Below are positions 8,921-17,227 of a stretch of DNA of 49,602 nt, piece after piece. A program made the translations under genes and the position numbers. How positions within the stretch are numbered: the first letter of the stretch is position 1; the number at the start of each line of letters is the position of its first letter. This DNA comes from Collinsella sp. (lineage in GTDB: Bacteria; Actinomycetota; Coriobacteriia; Coriobacteriales; Coriobacteriaceae), in assembly GCA_018373675.1 (NCBI GenBank), contig JAHAGQ010000015.1:1-49602 (forward strand). The letters run 5' to 3'. The notes beneath the pieces were generated by a model. It did no database searches, was not told where the DNA came from, and saw nothing but the letters and a program-made list of their open reading frames with translations.

Positions 8921-8970
8921 CGTTATAGCTAGCTATATTATACCTTCCTATAATATAGCTAGCTATAACG
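8921..8970. promoter_or_regulatory. Perfect 50-bp palindrome with two 14-bp operators upstream of the ATPase
   Basis: Two 22-nt arms (8921-8942 and 8949-8970) are perfect inverted copies around CCTTCC. Each arm contains the self-complementary 14-mer TATAGCTAGCTATA (8924-8937 and 8954-8967), so the two are 30 bp apart centre to centre. It ends 18 nt before the ATPase ATG and contains TATAAT on the minus strand, so it probably overlaps the promoter. Confidence 0.75.
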
Positions 8971-9024
8971 TAATTCGACAAGCGGCGCACACGAAAGGGG
9001 CGGTACACCACCGCACGTGGACCG

Positions 9025-9136
9025 TTCCGGAAAATGCATCCCGTTCTGGAGCCAAAAACTGGGCCGTAGTTTCCGCCAAGCATCCCATCCGGAAAGCGTG
9101 TCCCGTTCTGAGCGCCAAATCCGGGACGCAGTTTCC
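9025..9136. repeat. Two imperfect ~50-bp direct repeats, period 62 bp
   Basis: 9025-9074 and 9087-9136 share TCCGGAAA, TCCCGTTCTG, GCCAAA and AGTTTCC blocks in the same order. No reading frame explains them. They fill the spacer between the ATPase promoter and the 3' end of the XDH gene. Confidence 0.65.
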
Positions 9137-9149
9137 ACTCCAAACAAAG

Positions 9150-9177
9150 GGCCCCGGCTCGCGATGGAGCTGGGGCC
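9150..9177 (-). terminator. Terminator of the purine/selenium operon
   Basis: GGCCCCGGCTC (9150-9160) pairs with GAGCTGGGGCC (9167-9177) with one G-U pair. On the minus strand it is followed by CTTTGTTT, 70 nt after the XDH stop. Confidence 0.6.
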
Positions 9178-9246
9178 AAAGGCGCAGCATATACAGTTGA
9201 TGTTGAGCGCGAACAGCCCATCAGCAATGGTCGTCCGCACCCCACC

Positions 9247-12024
9247 CTACCCGCGGTTGCGAACGCGGCTGTACGGCGTATCCACCATGGGCAGATCCGG
9301 ACGCAGCTTGCCGTCGAATGCGCGATAGGCGTTCTGTACGGCGGGCGCCGTGGGAATCGTTGCGATCTCACCGATGCCCTTGCCGCCGTATGCCACGGGC
9401 AACAGCTCGTCCTTCTCCACGTAGATGGCGTGGATATTCGGAATCTCGGGCGCACGGAACAGCCCGAGCGTACCGTACCTTGCCTGGGGTACGCAGTCCT
9501 TGAGCGGCCAGTCCTCGGTAAGCGCATAGCCCATACCCATGAGCACGCCGCCTTCGATCTGACCCTGGATGGAGATGGGGTTGACCACCTTGCCGGAATC
9601 GTGCGCGGCATAGACCTCGCTCACGCGGCCGTCATCATCCAGAATGACCACATGCGTGGCAAACCCGTAGCAGATGTGGCTCTTGGGGTTGGGAACGTCG
9701 GCGCCCAGCTTGTCGGTCGGCTCCAGGTACACGTAGCCAAACTCGCATCCCTCGAGCGCCTTGATGGCAGCCGCGGGATCCTGAGGATGCATACCCTGGC
9801 CGGCGACGAGCTCCTGCGTGCGCAGCTGATAGGCGCGACCGTCGTCGTACTCAATCTTGACGCCGTCGCCATGCGCGCTCACGGGAGTATCGGGTGCGGG
9901 CTTGCCGGCCTCGATGTCAAGCATGGCATCGCGCAGCAGGAAGGCGGCACCGCGCACGGCCTCGCCGGTCACGACCGTCTGACGCGAGCCAGACGTGGTG
10001 CCGGAGTCGGGAGCGTTCTCGGTGGAGCACTCGCCATTGGCAATGCAGCTCAGCGGCAGACCGCAGGCCTCGGCAACGTCCTGCAAAAAGACCGTGTTGC
10101 AGCCCTGGCCGATGTCGGACGTGGCGGCGTAGACCACGGCGCGGCCATCCTCGACGCGGATCTTGCAGCGGCCGGCATCGGGCAGGCCCACGCCCACGCC
10201 GGCGTTCTTCATGGCGCAGGCGATACCGGCGTGTCCGGGATGCGCGTAGTAGGCATCCTTGACCTCGAGCAGCGTCTCCTTCAGTGCCGTGGAGCAATCG
10301 GCAATCTGGCCGTTGGGCAAAACCTCGCCCGGCTCGATGGCGTTACGGTAGCGGATCTCCCACGGATCCAGGCCGACCTTCTCGGCCAGCAGGTCGATCA
10401 GGCTCTCGAGCGCAAACTCGGACTGGCAAACGCCAAAGCCGCGGTACGCACCGGCGGGCGGGTTGTTGGTGTAGTAGCCAAAGCCGCGAATGTCGGTGTT
10501 CTGGTACTTGTAGGGGCCGACGGCATGCGTACAGGCGCGCTCGAGCACCGGGCCGCACAGCGACGCGTAGGCGCCGGTATCAAAGTTGATCTCGCAATCC
10601 AGGCCGGTAAAGTTGCCCTCGGCGTCGCAGCCCAGTGTAAAGGTGCCGTCCATGGCGTGACGCTTGGGATGGAAAGCGAGCGACTCGGCACGCGTGAGCT
10701 TACACTTCACAGGACGCTGGAACTTATATGCGGCGAGCGCGGCCAAGTGCTGGATGGACACGTCCTCCTTGCCGCCAAAGCCGCCACCCACGAGCATGGT
10801 CTCGACGACCACGCGCTCGGGCTCGCTATCCCAGCCAAACATGTGAGCGCACTCTTTGCGCGTGTCGTAGGCGCCCTGGTCGGTCGACTGCACCTTGACG
10901 CCATTCTTGTACGGGAAGGCAACGGCGCACTCGGGCTCCAAGAAGGCATGCTCGGTAAAGGGCGTGGTAAAGCGCTGCGTCACGGTAAACGCGCTCTCTG
11001 CCAGCGCCTTGGCGGCGTCACCGCGCGTCACGTGACGGCTCTGGCACACGTTGTCCTTGAGCTCCACCGTGTTGCCAAAGGCAAAGAAGCTGTCGTGCAG
11101 GCGCGGGGCGTCGGCAGACCTGGCCTCGGCGATGTTGCGCACGGGCTCCAGCGGCTCGTAATCAATCTTTACGAGCTTCTTGGCCTTCTCGAGCGTCGCC
11201 TCGTCCTCGGCAACCACCAGCACGATGGCATCGCCCACGCAGCGGGTGATGTCGCCCTGGGCGATCATGACGTCCCAGTCCTGGATAAGGTGGCCGACCT
11301 GGTTGACCGGCACGTCCTCGGCGCGCAGGATGCCAACCACACCGGGTAGGGCCTCGGCCTTGGAGGTATCGATGGAGAGCACGCGGGCACGCGGATACTT
11401 GGAGCGCACGGCGCTGGCGTAGGTCAGGCCCGGCTGGTCGATCTCGTCGATGTCGTCGGGGTACTTGCCCTCGCCGAGCACCTTCTTGCGCACGTCAATA
11501 CGGAAGGCGCGCTTGCCCACGCCGTAGTCGTCGCCGCGCTCCAGATCCTCGTCGATCTGCTTTTCGCCGCGGAGCACCGCAGCGGCCAGCGCAATGCCCT
11601 CGATAATCTTTTTGTAGCCGGTGCAGCGGCAAACATTGCCGCGGATGGCGTACTTGATCTGCTCCTCGGTAGGCTCGGGATCCTCGGCGATGAGCGCTGC
11701 ACCCGCCATGACCATACCGGGGATACAAAAGCCGCACTGCACGGCGCCCACGGCGCCAAAGGCGTACACAAAGGCCTCGCGCACGTTCTCGGGCAGGCCC
11801 TCGACAGTCACGATGTCGCGGCCGGCGGCAAGGGCGGTGGTCAGCACGCACGCCTTGACGGCCGCACCGTCCACATGGATGGTGCAGGTGCCGCAGGCGC
11901 CCTCGGAGCAGCCGTCCTTGGCGGAGTGAATGTGCAGGTCGTCGCGCAGATAGCGCAGCAGCGGTTTGTTTTGGGTCGTCGTGTGCTCGACGCCGTTAAC
12001 GGTAAAAGTGAATTCCTGTGCCAT
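9247..12024 (-). CDS. xdh: Selenium-dependent xanthine dehydrogenase-type molybdenum hydroxylase (fused 2Fe-2S and Mo subunits)
   Basis: 925 aa, equivalent to E. coli XdhD: an N-terminal 2Fe-2S part fused to the molybdopterin catalytic part, without an FAD domain. First cluster Cys39, 44, 47, 59; second cluster Cys97, 100, 132, 134 (CRCTGY). The Mo part has the GGGFGGKE, AYRGFG and GQG motifs and the C-terminal GGKGIGE with the catalytic Glu. Hydroxylates purines such as hypoxanthine or xanthine, or runs the reverse reaction. The neighbours ygfK and ssnA mark the selenium-dependent group, whose Mo site needs a labile selenium atom. Last gene of the operon, 12 nt after the ferredoxin. With no FAD subunit nearby, electrons probably pass through the ferredoxin to YgfK (inference). 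Confidence 0.93.
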   Translation of the reverse strand: MAQEFTFTVNGVEHTTTQNKPLLRYLRDDLHIHSAKDGCSEGACGTCTIHVDGAAVKACVLTTALAAGRDIVTVEGLPENVREAFVYAFGAVGAVQCGFCIPGMVMAGAALIAEDPEPTEEQIKYAIRGNVCRCTGYKKIIEGIALAAAVLRGEKQIDEDLERGDDYGVGKRAFRIDVRKKVLGEGKYPDDIDEIDQPGLTYASAVRSKYPRARVLSIDTSKAEALPGVVGILRAEDVPVNQVGHLIQDWDVMIAQGDITRCVGDAIVLVVAEDEATLEKAKKLVKIDYEPLEPVRNIAEARSADAPRLHDSFFAFGNTVELKDNVCQSRHVTRGDAAKALAESAFTVTQRFTTPFTEHAFLEPECAVAFPYKNGVKVQSTDQGAYDTRKECAHMFGWDSEPERVVVETMLVGGGFGGKEDVSIQHLAALAAYKFQRPVKCKLTRAESLAFHPKRHAMDGTFTLGCDAEGNFTGLDCEINFDTGAYASLCGPVLERACTHAVGPYKYQNTDIRGFGYYTNNPPAGAYRGFGVCQSEFALESLIDLLAEKVGLDPWEIRYRNAIEPGEVLPNGQIADCSTALKETLLEVKDAYYAHPGHAGIACAMKNAGVGVGLPDAGRCKIRVEDGRAVVYAATSDIGQGCNTVFLQDVAEACGLPLSCIANGECSTENAPDSGTTSGSRQTVVTGEAVRGAAFLLRDAMLDIEAGKPAPDTPVSAHGDGVKIEYDDGRAYQLRTQELVAGQGMHPQDPAAAIKALEGCEFGYVYLEPTDKLGADVPNPKSHICYGFATHVVILDDDGRVSEVYAAHDSGKVVNPISIQGQIEGGVLMGMGYALTEDWPLKDCVPQARYGTLGLFRAPEIPNIHAIYVEKDELLPVAYGGKGIGEIATIPTAPAVQNAYRAFDGKLRPDLPMVDTPYSRVRNRG

Positions 12025-12036
12025 GGTGATTCCCTT

Positions 12037-12516
12037 CTACACGCCGGCGGCGATACCGGTGCGGTCGTGGATGGCGCCATGCGGGCAGACGACGGCGCAC
12101 ATGCCGCACGACAGGCAGTCCGTGCCGTCGATATGGGCGCAGTTGTCCTCGATGCGGATAGCGCCGGCAGGGCACTTTTTGGCGCACATGCCGCAACCGA
12201 TGCAGCTGGTGTCGCAGATCTTGCGCGCAATGGCGCCCTTATCGGTGTTGTTGCAGCGCACCAGGATGTTCTGGTAGCCGGGGACGAAGGCAATCACGCG
12301 CTGCGGGCACGCCATGCCGCACAGGCCACAGCCCGTGCACTTGGAGCGGTCCACGCGGGCGATGCCATCGACCAGCGCAATGGCGCCGTGGGGGCAGGCC
12401 GTGACGCAGGCGCCACAGCCAATGCAGCCTTCGCTGCAGTGGACGTCGCCGCCTGCGGAGGCGCAACCGCTTCCGCAGGCAACGTAGGCCACGTTATGTT
12501 GAATGGATTTGGCCAT
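12037..12516 (-). CDS. Polyferredoxin, RnfB-like, multiple [4Fe-4S] sites
   Basis: 159 aa with repeated CxxCxxC...CP motifs: CIGCGACVTACP, CTGCGLCGMACP, CIGCGMCAKKCP and CLSCGMCAVVCP, enough for four [4Fe-4S] clusters, plus an N-terminal Cys-rich segment (CGSGCASAGGDVHC). Cytoplasmic electron carrier. It lies between ygfK and xdh with 11-12 nt gaps, so its most likely job is electron transfer between the hydroxylase and the YgfK flavoprotein. The N-terminal part resembles the ferredoxin-like region of RnfB without a membrane anchor. Confidence 0.88.
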   Translation of the reverse strand: MAKSIQHNVAYVACGSGCASAGGDVHCSEGCIGCGACVTACPHGAIALVDGIARVDRSKCTGCGLCGMACPQRVIAFVPGYQNILVRCNNTDKGAIARKICDTSCIGCGMCAKKCPAGAIRIEDNCAHIDGTDCLSCGMCAVVCPHGAIHDRTGIAAGV

Positions 12517-12527
12517 AAGAGACTCGC

Positions 12528-15527
12528 CTATTTCTTAAGAAGGTACGAATAGTTGTCGCGCACAGCCCTGATGGTCAGGCGGACGGCCTCGGGAAGACCG
12601 GTGTTGACGGCATCGACCGAGACGGTGCGGACCGTGCCGGCGACGCGAACCTTAAAGTGGTCCTCGTCCACGGCCAGGAAGCCCTCGTTCTCGGAGTTCT
12701 CCATGTCCTCCTCGCTCCAGAACAGGGTGAGCTTGTCCTTGTAGGGACGACCCTCCTGGTAAGGGCAGAACACGGCGCAGTTGCCGCACTCATTGCACAT
12801 GCCGTCGACATGGACGACCTGATGCTTGGCCAGGCCCGGCACCTTAATTGCCACGTTGGCGCGGTTGGGGCACACGTCGCAGCAGACCTCGCACACCGAG
12901 CCGCAGCCCAGGCAGCGGGTCTTGGTGCAGTTGCGCTTGTCGCGGCACAGCGACCCCTTGCGCTCGTAGCAAGTGTCCTCGCGGCCGGCCTGCTCGTTGC
13001 AGTCGGCGTACTTGTTAAAGTCCACGTCGGCGATGGCACGGGCGACCTCGGCGGCATCGGCGATAGCCTCGACCACGGTGGCAGGACCGCGGCGGCAGTC
13101 GCCCGCAGCCCAGACGCCCTCGACGCCGGTGGAGGTAGCGGCAAGGCGGCCGCGACGGTCGTGCTCGACGCCCGCGGCATCGTACAGGCTGGCGTCGATG
13201 CCCTCGCCCACGGCGCAGATCACCGTGGTGGCGGGAAGCTCAACAGTCTCGCCCGTGGCGACGGGGCTGCGGCGGCCGCTTGCATCCGGCTCGCCAAGCT
13301 CCATAACATCGCAGGTCAGCACGGCGCCGTTGAGTGCCTTAGGTGCCAGCAGCTCGCAGAACTCAACGCCGTCGGCAAGAGCAAGATCGAGCTCTTCCTC
13401 ATCGGCGGGCATCTGCTTCTTGGTGCGGCGGTAGACCAGGCGCACGTTCTTCACGCCGGCCAGGCGCTTGGCCACGCGGGCCGCGTCCATGGCGGTGTTG
13501 CCGGCGCCAATGACCACGACGTCCTCGCCCAGCTCGAGCTTCTCGCCCTTCTTGGCGGCCTCGAGGAACTCCAGCACGTCGAGCTCGGCGCCCTCGCCCA
13601 GGTCCGCAGAGCCGGGCATCCAGGCACCGGTGGCCACGACCACGTCGGTAAAGCCCTGGTCCTTGAGCTCGTCAATGGAATCAACGCGAGCGTTGAGCTG
13701 CACCTTGGCGCCAAAGGCTAGGCAGAGCTCGGCATCGTGGGAGATATCGTCGCTCGCGATACGGAACTCGGGAATCACGTGACGGACCACGCCGCCGAGC
13801 GAATCGCGGGCCTCAAAGATGGTGACGGGCACGCCGGCACGCGTCAGGAAGAACGCCGTCGCCAGGCCGGCCGGGCCGCCGCCGATAACGGCAACGTTGC
13901 GCTCGCCGTCGTTGGCGATGGCCTGGGCGCGCAGCTTGGGCAGCACGGCGGTCATGGCCTCGCGGGCGGCCTTGAGCTTGCTGGCGCGAATCTGGGCGCC
14001 CTCGGGCTCGTAGAACGCACGCTCGCAGGCACGGCCGCAGGGATGCGGGCAGATGGTGCCGGTAATGAACGGCAGGGCGTTGCGCTCGATGATGATGTTG
14101 AGTGCGTCCTCGTAGCGGCCCTCGTCAATGGCCGCCAGGTAGGCGGGAATATCCTGCTGGATGGGGCAGCTCGTGCGGCACGGCGTGGTAAAGCAATCGG
14201 AAAGAGGGCTCTTGCCGGCGACCTTGCGGTCGGGCAGCGGACGCAGCGGCTTCTTGTAGAGCGGGTTGGTGAGTGAGTCGGTCTGGATCGCAGTCACAGC
14301 CTCGAGAGAGACACCCGCGAACGGCTTGCCATCCAGGTCGGTAAACTCGCCGGCCATCTGGCTAAAGCGCTCGTAGCCACCGGGCTTGAGCACGTCGGTC
14401 GCCAGGGTGACGGGCCAAATGCCGGCATCGTACAGGGCGCGGATGTTGTAGACCGTAGCACCGCCGGAGTAGCTGATGCGCAGCTTGCCATCGAACTGCT
14501 CGGTAATGCGACGGGCAGCCTCGATGGTCAGCGAGAACAGCGAACGGCCGGACATGTACATCTCGGTGGAAGGCAGCTCGTTCCTCGTCACGTCGACGGG
14601 GAAGGTGTTGGTGAGCTTGACGCCAAACTCCAGGCCGCGCTCGGCGCACAGGGCAATCAGGCGCTCGAACATGGGCACGGCGTCGGCCCACTGCAGGTCC
14701 TCGCGGAAGTGCGTATCGTCGAAGACGATGTAGTCAAAGCCCAGCTCGTTGAGGCGCTGACGTGCAAACTCATAGCCCAGCAGCGTGGGGTTGCACTTGA
14801 TGTAGGTGTTGAGGCCCTTCTCGGTGATGAGGTAGGTCGCGATGCGCTCGATCTCGGCGGGCGGGCAGCCGTGCAGGGTAGACTCGGTGATGGAGTTGGA
14901 GACGCGTGCCGGGATGGACTCGACAAACGCGGCGTCGACATGCTCAAACTTGTCCAGGTTGGCGAGCGCCCATGCGCGGCACTCGTTCCAGACGTCGGAG
15001 CCGCTGGCGTCCTTCATGCCCTCGATGTAGGCGTCGACCTTGGGGCTCTTGATGCCCTCCAGGTCATAACCCACGGACATGTTGAAGACAAAGCCGTCCG
15101 GGCTGCCCAGGCCGTACTCGCGAGCGATGAGGTGGCAGGCAAACCATGCCTTCACGTACTCGGCAAAGGCCTGCGGAACCTCGAGCTCGGTCGACCACTC
15201 GCAGTTGTAGCACTCGTCCTGCGCCACGATGCAGGGCTTGTTCACACACTTGGAGAGCTCCTCGCCGTCCATAACCTGAACGGTCTTGAGCTCAAAGAAG
15301 CGGGAACCGGCCACGTAGGATGCCACGATGTTCTGGGCAAGCTGCGTGTTGGGGCCGGCGGCCGGGCCAAACGGAGTCTCGATGCGCTCGTCAAAAATGG
15401 GAAGCGCGCCCTCCTGGTTGGTCGTGACCATCTTGCGCACGCCAAAGACGGCGCCCTGAGTCTTGTGCTCCTCGATGATCCAGTTCATCAGCTGCGAAAA
15501 CGGGATCGGCCTCATGATGTCGCTCAT
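12528..15527 (-). CDS. ygfK: YgfK-type selenium-associated FAD/NAD(P) iron-sulfur oxidoreductase
   Basis: 999 aa (E. coli YgfK is about 1030). Start ATG at 15527 chosen for GAGGAG 6 nt upstream; the Arg-rich reading above it comes from the hairpin region. N-terminal half (about 1-440) is the YgfK-specific part. Then a glutamate-synthase-small-subunit-like module: Cys-rich TTPCRTSCPIQQD and CPHPCGRACE segments, FAD motif VIGGGPAGLATAF and NAD(P) motif VVIGAGNTAMDAA. The C-terminus has CLGCGSVCEVCCDVCP and CNECGNCAVFCP for two [4Fe-4S] clusters. Often annotated putative selenate reductase, but its gene context points to electron exchange between NAD(P)H and the molybdenum hydroxylase. Confidence 0.92.
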   Translation of the reverse strand: MSDIMRPIPFSQLMNWIIEEHKTQGAVFGVRKMVTTNQEGALPIFDERIETPFGPAAGPNTQLAQNIVASYVAGSRFFELKTVQVMDGEELSKCVNKPCIVAQDECYNCEWSTELEVPQAFAEYVKAWFACHLIAREYGLGSPDGFVFNMSVGYDLEGIKSPKVDAYIEGMKDASGSDVWNECRAWALANLDKFEHVDAAFVESIPARVSNSITESTLHGCPPAEIERIATYLITEKGLNTYIKCNPTLLGYEFARQRLNELGFDYIVFDDTHFREDLQWADAVPMFERLIALCAERGLEFGVKLTNTFPVDVTRNELPSTEMYMSGRSLFSLTIEAARRITEQFDGKLRISYSGGATVYNIRALYDAGIWPVTLATDVLKPGGYERFSQMAGEFTDLDGKPFAGVSLEAVTAIQTDSLTNPLYKKPLRPLPDRKVAGKSPLSDCFTTPCRTSCPIQQDIPAYLAAIDEGRYEDALNIIIERNALPFITGTICPHPCGRACERAFYEPEGAQIRASKLKAAREAMTAVLPKLRAQAIANDGERNVAVIGGGPAGLATAFFLTRAGVPVTIFEARDSLGGVVRHVIPEFRIASDDISHDAELCLAFGAKVQLNARVDSIDELKDQGFTDVVVATGAWMPGSADLGEGAELDVLEFLEAAKKGEKLELGEDVVVIGAGNTAMDAARVAKRLAGVKNVRLVYRRTKKQMPADEEELDLALADGVEFCELLAPKALNGAVLTCDVMELGEPDASGRRSPVATGETVELPATTVICAVGEGIDASLYDAAGVEHDRRGRLAATSTGVEGVWAAGDCRRGPATVVEAIADAAEVARAIADVDFNKYADCNEQAGREDTCYERKGSLCRDKRNCTKTRCLGCGSVCEVCCDVCPNRANVAIKVPGLAKHQVVHVDGMCNECGNCAVFCPYQEGRPYKDKLTLFWSEEDMENSENEGFLAVDEDHFKVRVAGTVRTVSVDAVNTGLPEAVRLTIRAVRDNYSYLLKK

Positions 15528-15601
15528 AGTGAGCTCCTCTCTGTAACGCCCGGCGAGACCGCGCGGCGGGCGCAAATACGGTGTAGCGCTAGCACAGCGC
15601 C

Positions 15602-15659
15602 GGCGACCCCGCGGAGGTCGCCTATACGCGCGTCGGATGCGGCGAAACATCCGACGCGC
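15602..15659. other. Intra-operon hairpins between ssnA and ygfK
   Basis: A perfect 12-bp stem (15628-15639 with 15648-15659, GCGCGTCGGATG and complement, 8-nt loop) next to a 7-bp stem (15602-15608 with 15616-15622, GGCGACC). The spacer is 148 nt without a gene. No T-run follows, so a simple terminator is unlikely; mRNA processing or stability is possible. Confidence 0.6.
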
Positions 15660-15675
15660 GCGAATCTACTTGTAA

Positions 15676-17031
15676 TTAGTAGGCGCGATCGTTGAGCGTG
15701 CTCCAGAGCTTCTTGGACTCGGTCATGGTCCACGCGTTGATCTTGTCCTCATCAATGCCAACGAACTCGCGATCCTTGTACAGGACGCGGCCGTTGATGA
15801 TGGTGGTGCGGCAGTTTTTGCCCATCATGCCAAAGAGCATGTGGCCGTCGATGTTCTCCTCGCTCAACGGCGTAAAAGGCTTGTAGTCCATAACGATGAC
15901 GTCGGCGGCAGCGCCGGCCTCGAGCACACCAAGCTTGCGATCGAAGTACTTGCTCGCCATCTTGGCATTGTTCTCGAACAGCATGGTCATGGCCTCGCAC
16001 CAGCCCACGTTGGGCATAGCGGCGTTGTGGCGCTGAATGATCAGGAAGACCTTGAGGCTCTCGAGCATATCGTGAGTGTAGGCGTCGGTGCCCATGCACA
16101 CGGGAATGCCGCGGCGGAAGAACTCGAGCACGGGGGCACAGCCCACGGCGTTGCCCATATTGGATTCGGGGTTGTTGACGAGCCAGGTGCCGGACTCCTT
16201 GACGATGTCCATCTCGGCAGGTGTCACGTGGATGCAGTGGCCGAGCATGGTGTCGGGACCCAGCAGGTTGTGCTGCAGCAGGCGCTCGACGGGGCTGATG
16301 CCGCCGCGGTTGAGGCGGGAGTCCCACACGTCATTCATGCCCTCGCACACATGGATGTGGAAACCGGTCAGGCCGTTGTTGGCCTCGGCCATCTTGTCCA
16401 TGGTCTCGTCCGAAAGCGTAAAGGTGGCGTGACCGCCAAACATGGCGGCGATCATGTGGTTGTCGTTATCGCGACGCTCCTTGGCGGCCCACTGGGCAAA
16501 CTCGGCGTTCTCGGCAATGGCCTGGTCGCATTTTTCCTGACCGCGGCGGTCGGAAACCTCGTAGCACAGGCACGAACGCATGCCCAGCTCCTGAGCGGCG
16601 TCCTTAATGGTAAAGAGGCTGCCCGGAATCTCGCAGAAGCTCGCATGGTGATCGAAGATCGTGGTGACGCCGTCGCGGATGGAATCCAGAATCGTGGCAT
16701 AGGCGCTGGCCTTGGTGCCGTCGAGCGTCAGGTTGTCGTCGATCTTCCACCACTGCTGCTCAAGATTCTCCAGGAAGTTGGTGGGGTTGCAGCCCTTAAT
16801 GGCAAGGCCGCGGGCCAGACCCGAGTAGATGTGGGTGTGGCAGTTGATAAGTCCGGGCATGATGAGGTTGCCCTGGGCGTCGACGTACTCGGCATCCGGG
16901 TACTTGGCCTTGAGCTCGCGCTCGGGGCCCACTTCGACGATCGTATCTCCGTCAATAGCGACTGCACCGTTGGGAATGAACGGAGTCTGAGCGTTGCGGG
17001 TAAAGACGGAACCGTTAGCGACCAGAAGCAT
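15676..17031 (-). CDS. ssnA: SsnA-type amidohydrolase
   Basis: 451 aa metal-dependent amidohydrolase of the SsnA group linked to selenium-dependent molybdenum hydroxylases. The ATG at 17031 has AAGGGAG 6 nt upstream; an ATG six codons earlier lacks a site. Metal ligands: HTH at 65-67 (NCHTHIYSG), His in FHIHVCEG, His in LGHCIHVT and Asp in MGTDAYTHD. The fold is that of guanine deaminase/chlorohydrolase (TIM barrel), so purine or purine-breakdown deamination is a reasonable guess. The second gene of the cluster, downstream of the permease. Confidence 0.9.
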   Translation of the reverse strand: MLLVANGSVFTRNAQTPFIPNGAVAIDGDTIVEVGPERELKAKYPDAEYVDAQGNLIMPGLINCHTHIYSGLARGLAIKGCNPTNFLENLEQQWWKIDDNLTLDGTKASAYATILDSIRDGVTTIFDHHASFCEIPGSLFTIKDAAQELGMRSCLCYEVSDRRGQEKCDQAIAENAEFAQWAAKERRDNDNHMIAAMFGGHATFTLSDETMDKMAEANNGLTGFHIHVCEGMNDVWDSRLNRGGISPVERLLQHNLLGPDTMLGHCIHVTPAEMDIVKESGTWLVNNPESNMGNAVGCAPVLEFFRRGIPVCMGTDAYTHDMLESLKVFLIIQRHNAAMPNVGWCEAMTMLFENNAKMASKYFDRKLGVLEAGAAADVIVMDYKPFTPLSEENIDGHMLFGMMGKNCRTTIINGRVLYKDREFVGIDEDKINAWTMTESKKLWSTLNDRAY

Positions 17032-17180
17032 AAATGCTCCCTTCAACATCAGAGGCGGGGTTTGACACCTCTGACATGGCGGAAGTGCGAAGCGCCGGCC
17101 TACACCGGAAACGGGCCCTCTCCCGTCAACGCTTCACCAAAGGGACAAGCCCTTTGAAGTGCGGCTTGGCGCCGCATGGC

Positions 17181-17210
17181 GCCGGCGGACGAGGCGATGC
17201 GTCCGCCGGC
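17181..17210. other. Intra-operon hairpin between permease and ssnA
   Basis: Perfect 11-bp stem GCCGGCGGACG / CGTCCGCCGGC (17181-17191, 17200-17210), 8-nt loop, soon after the permease stop. The 196-nt spacer also holds CAGAGG...CCTCTG and AAAGGG...CCCTTT pairs. No T-run. The loop (CATCGCCT on the minus strand) resembles that of the hairpin at 15628 (TTTCGCCG). Confidence 0.6.
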
Positions 17211-17227
17211 GAATAGCACCGAATTGG

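Noticed and set aside
9430..11349. 639-codon plus-strand frame opposite the XDH gene
   Set aside because: Same reason; the XDH cofactor motifs on the minus strand are decisive.
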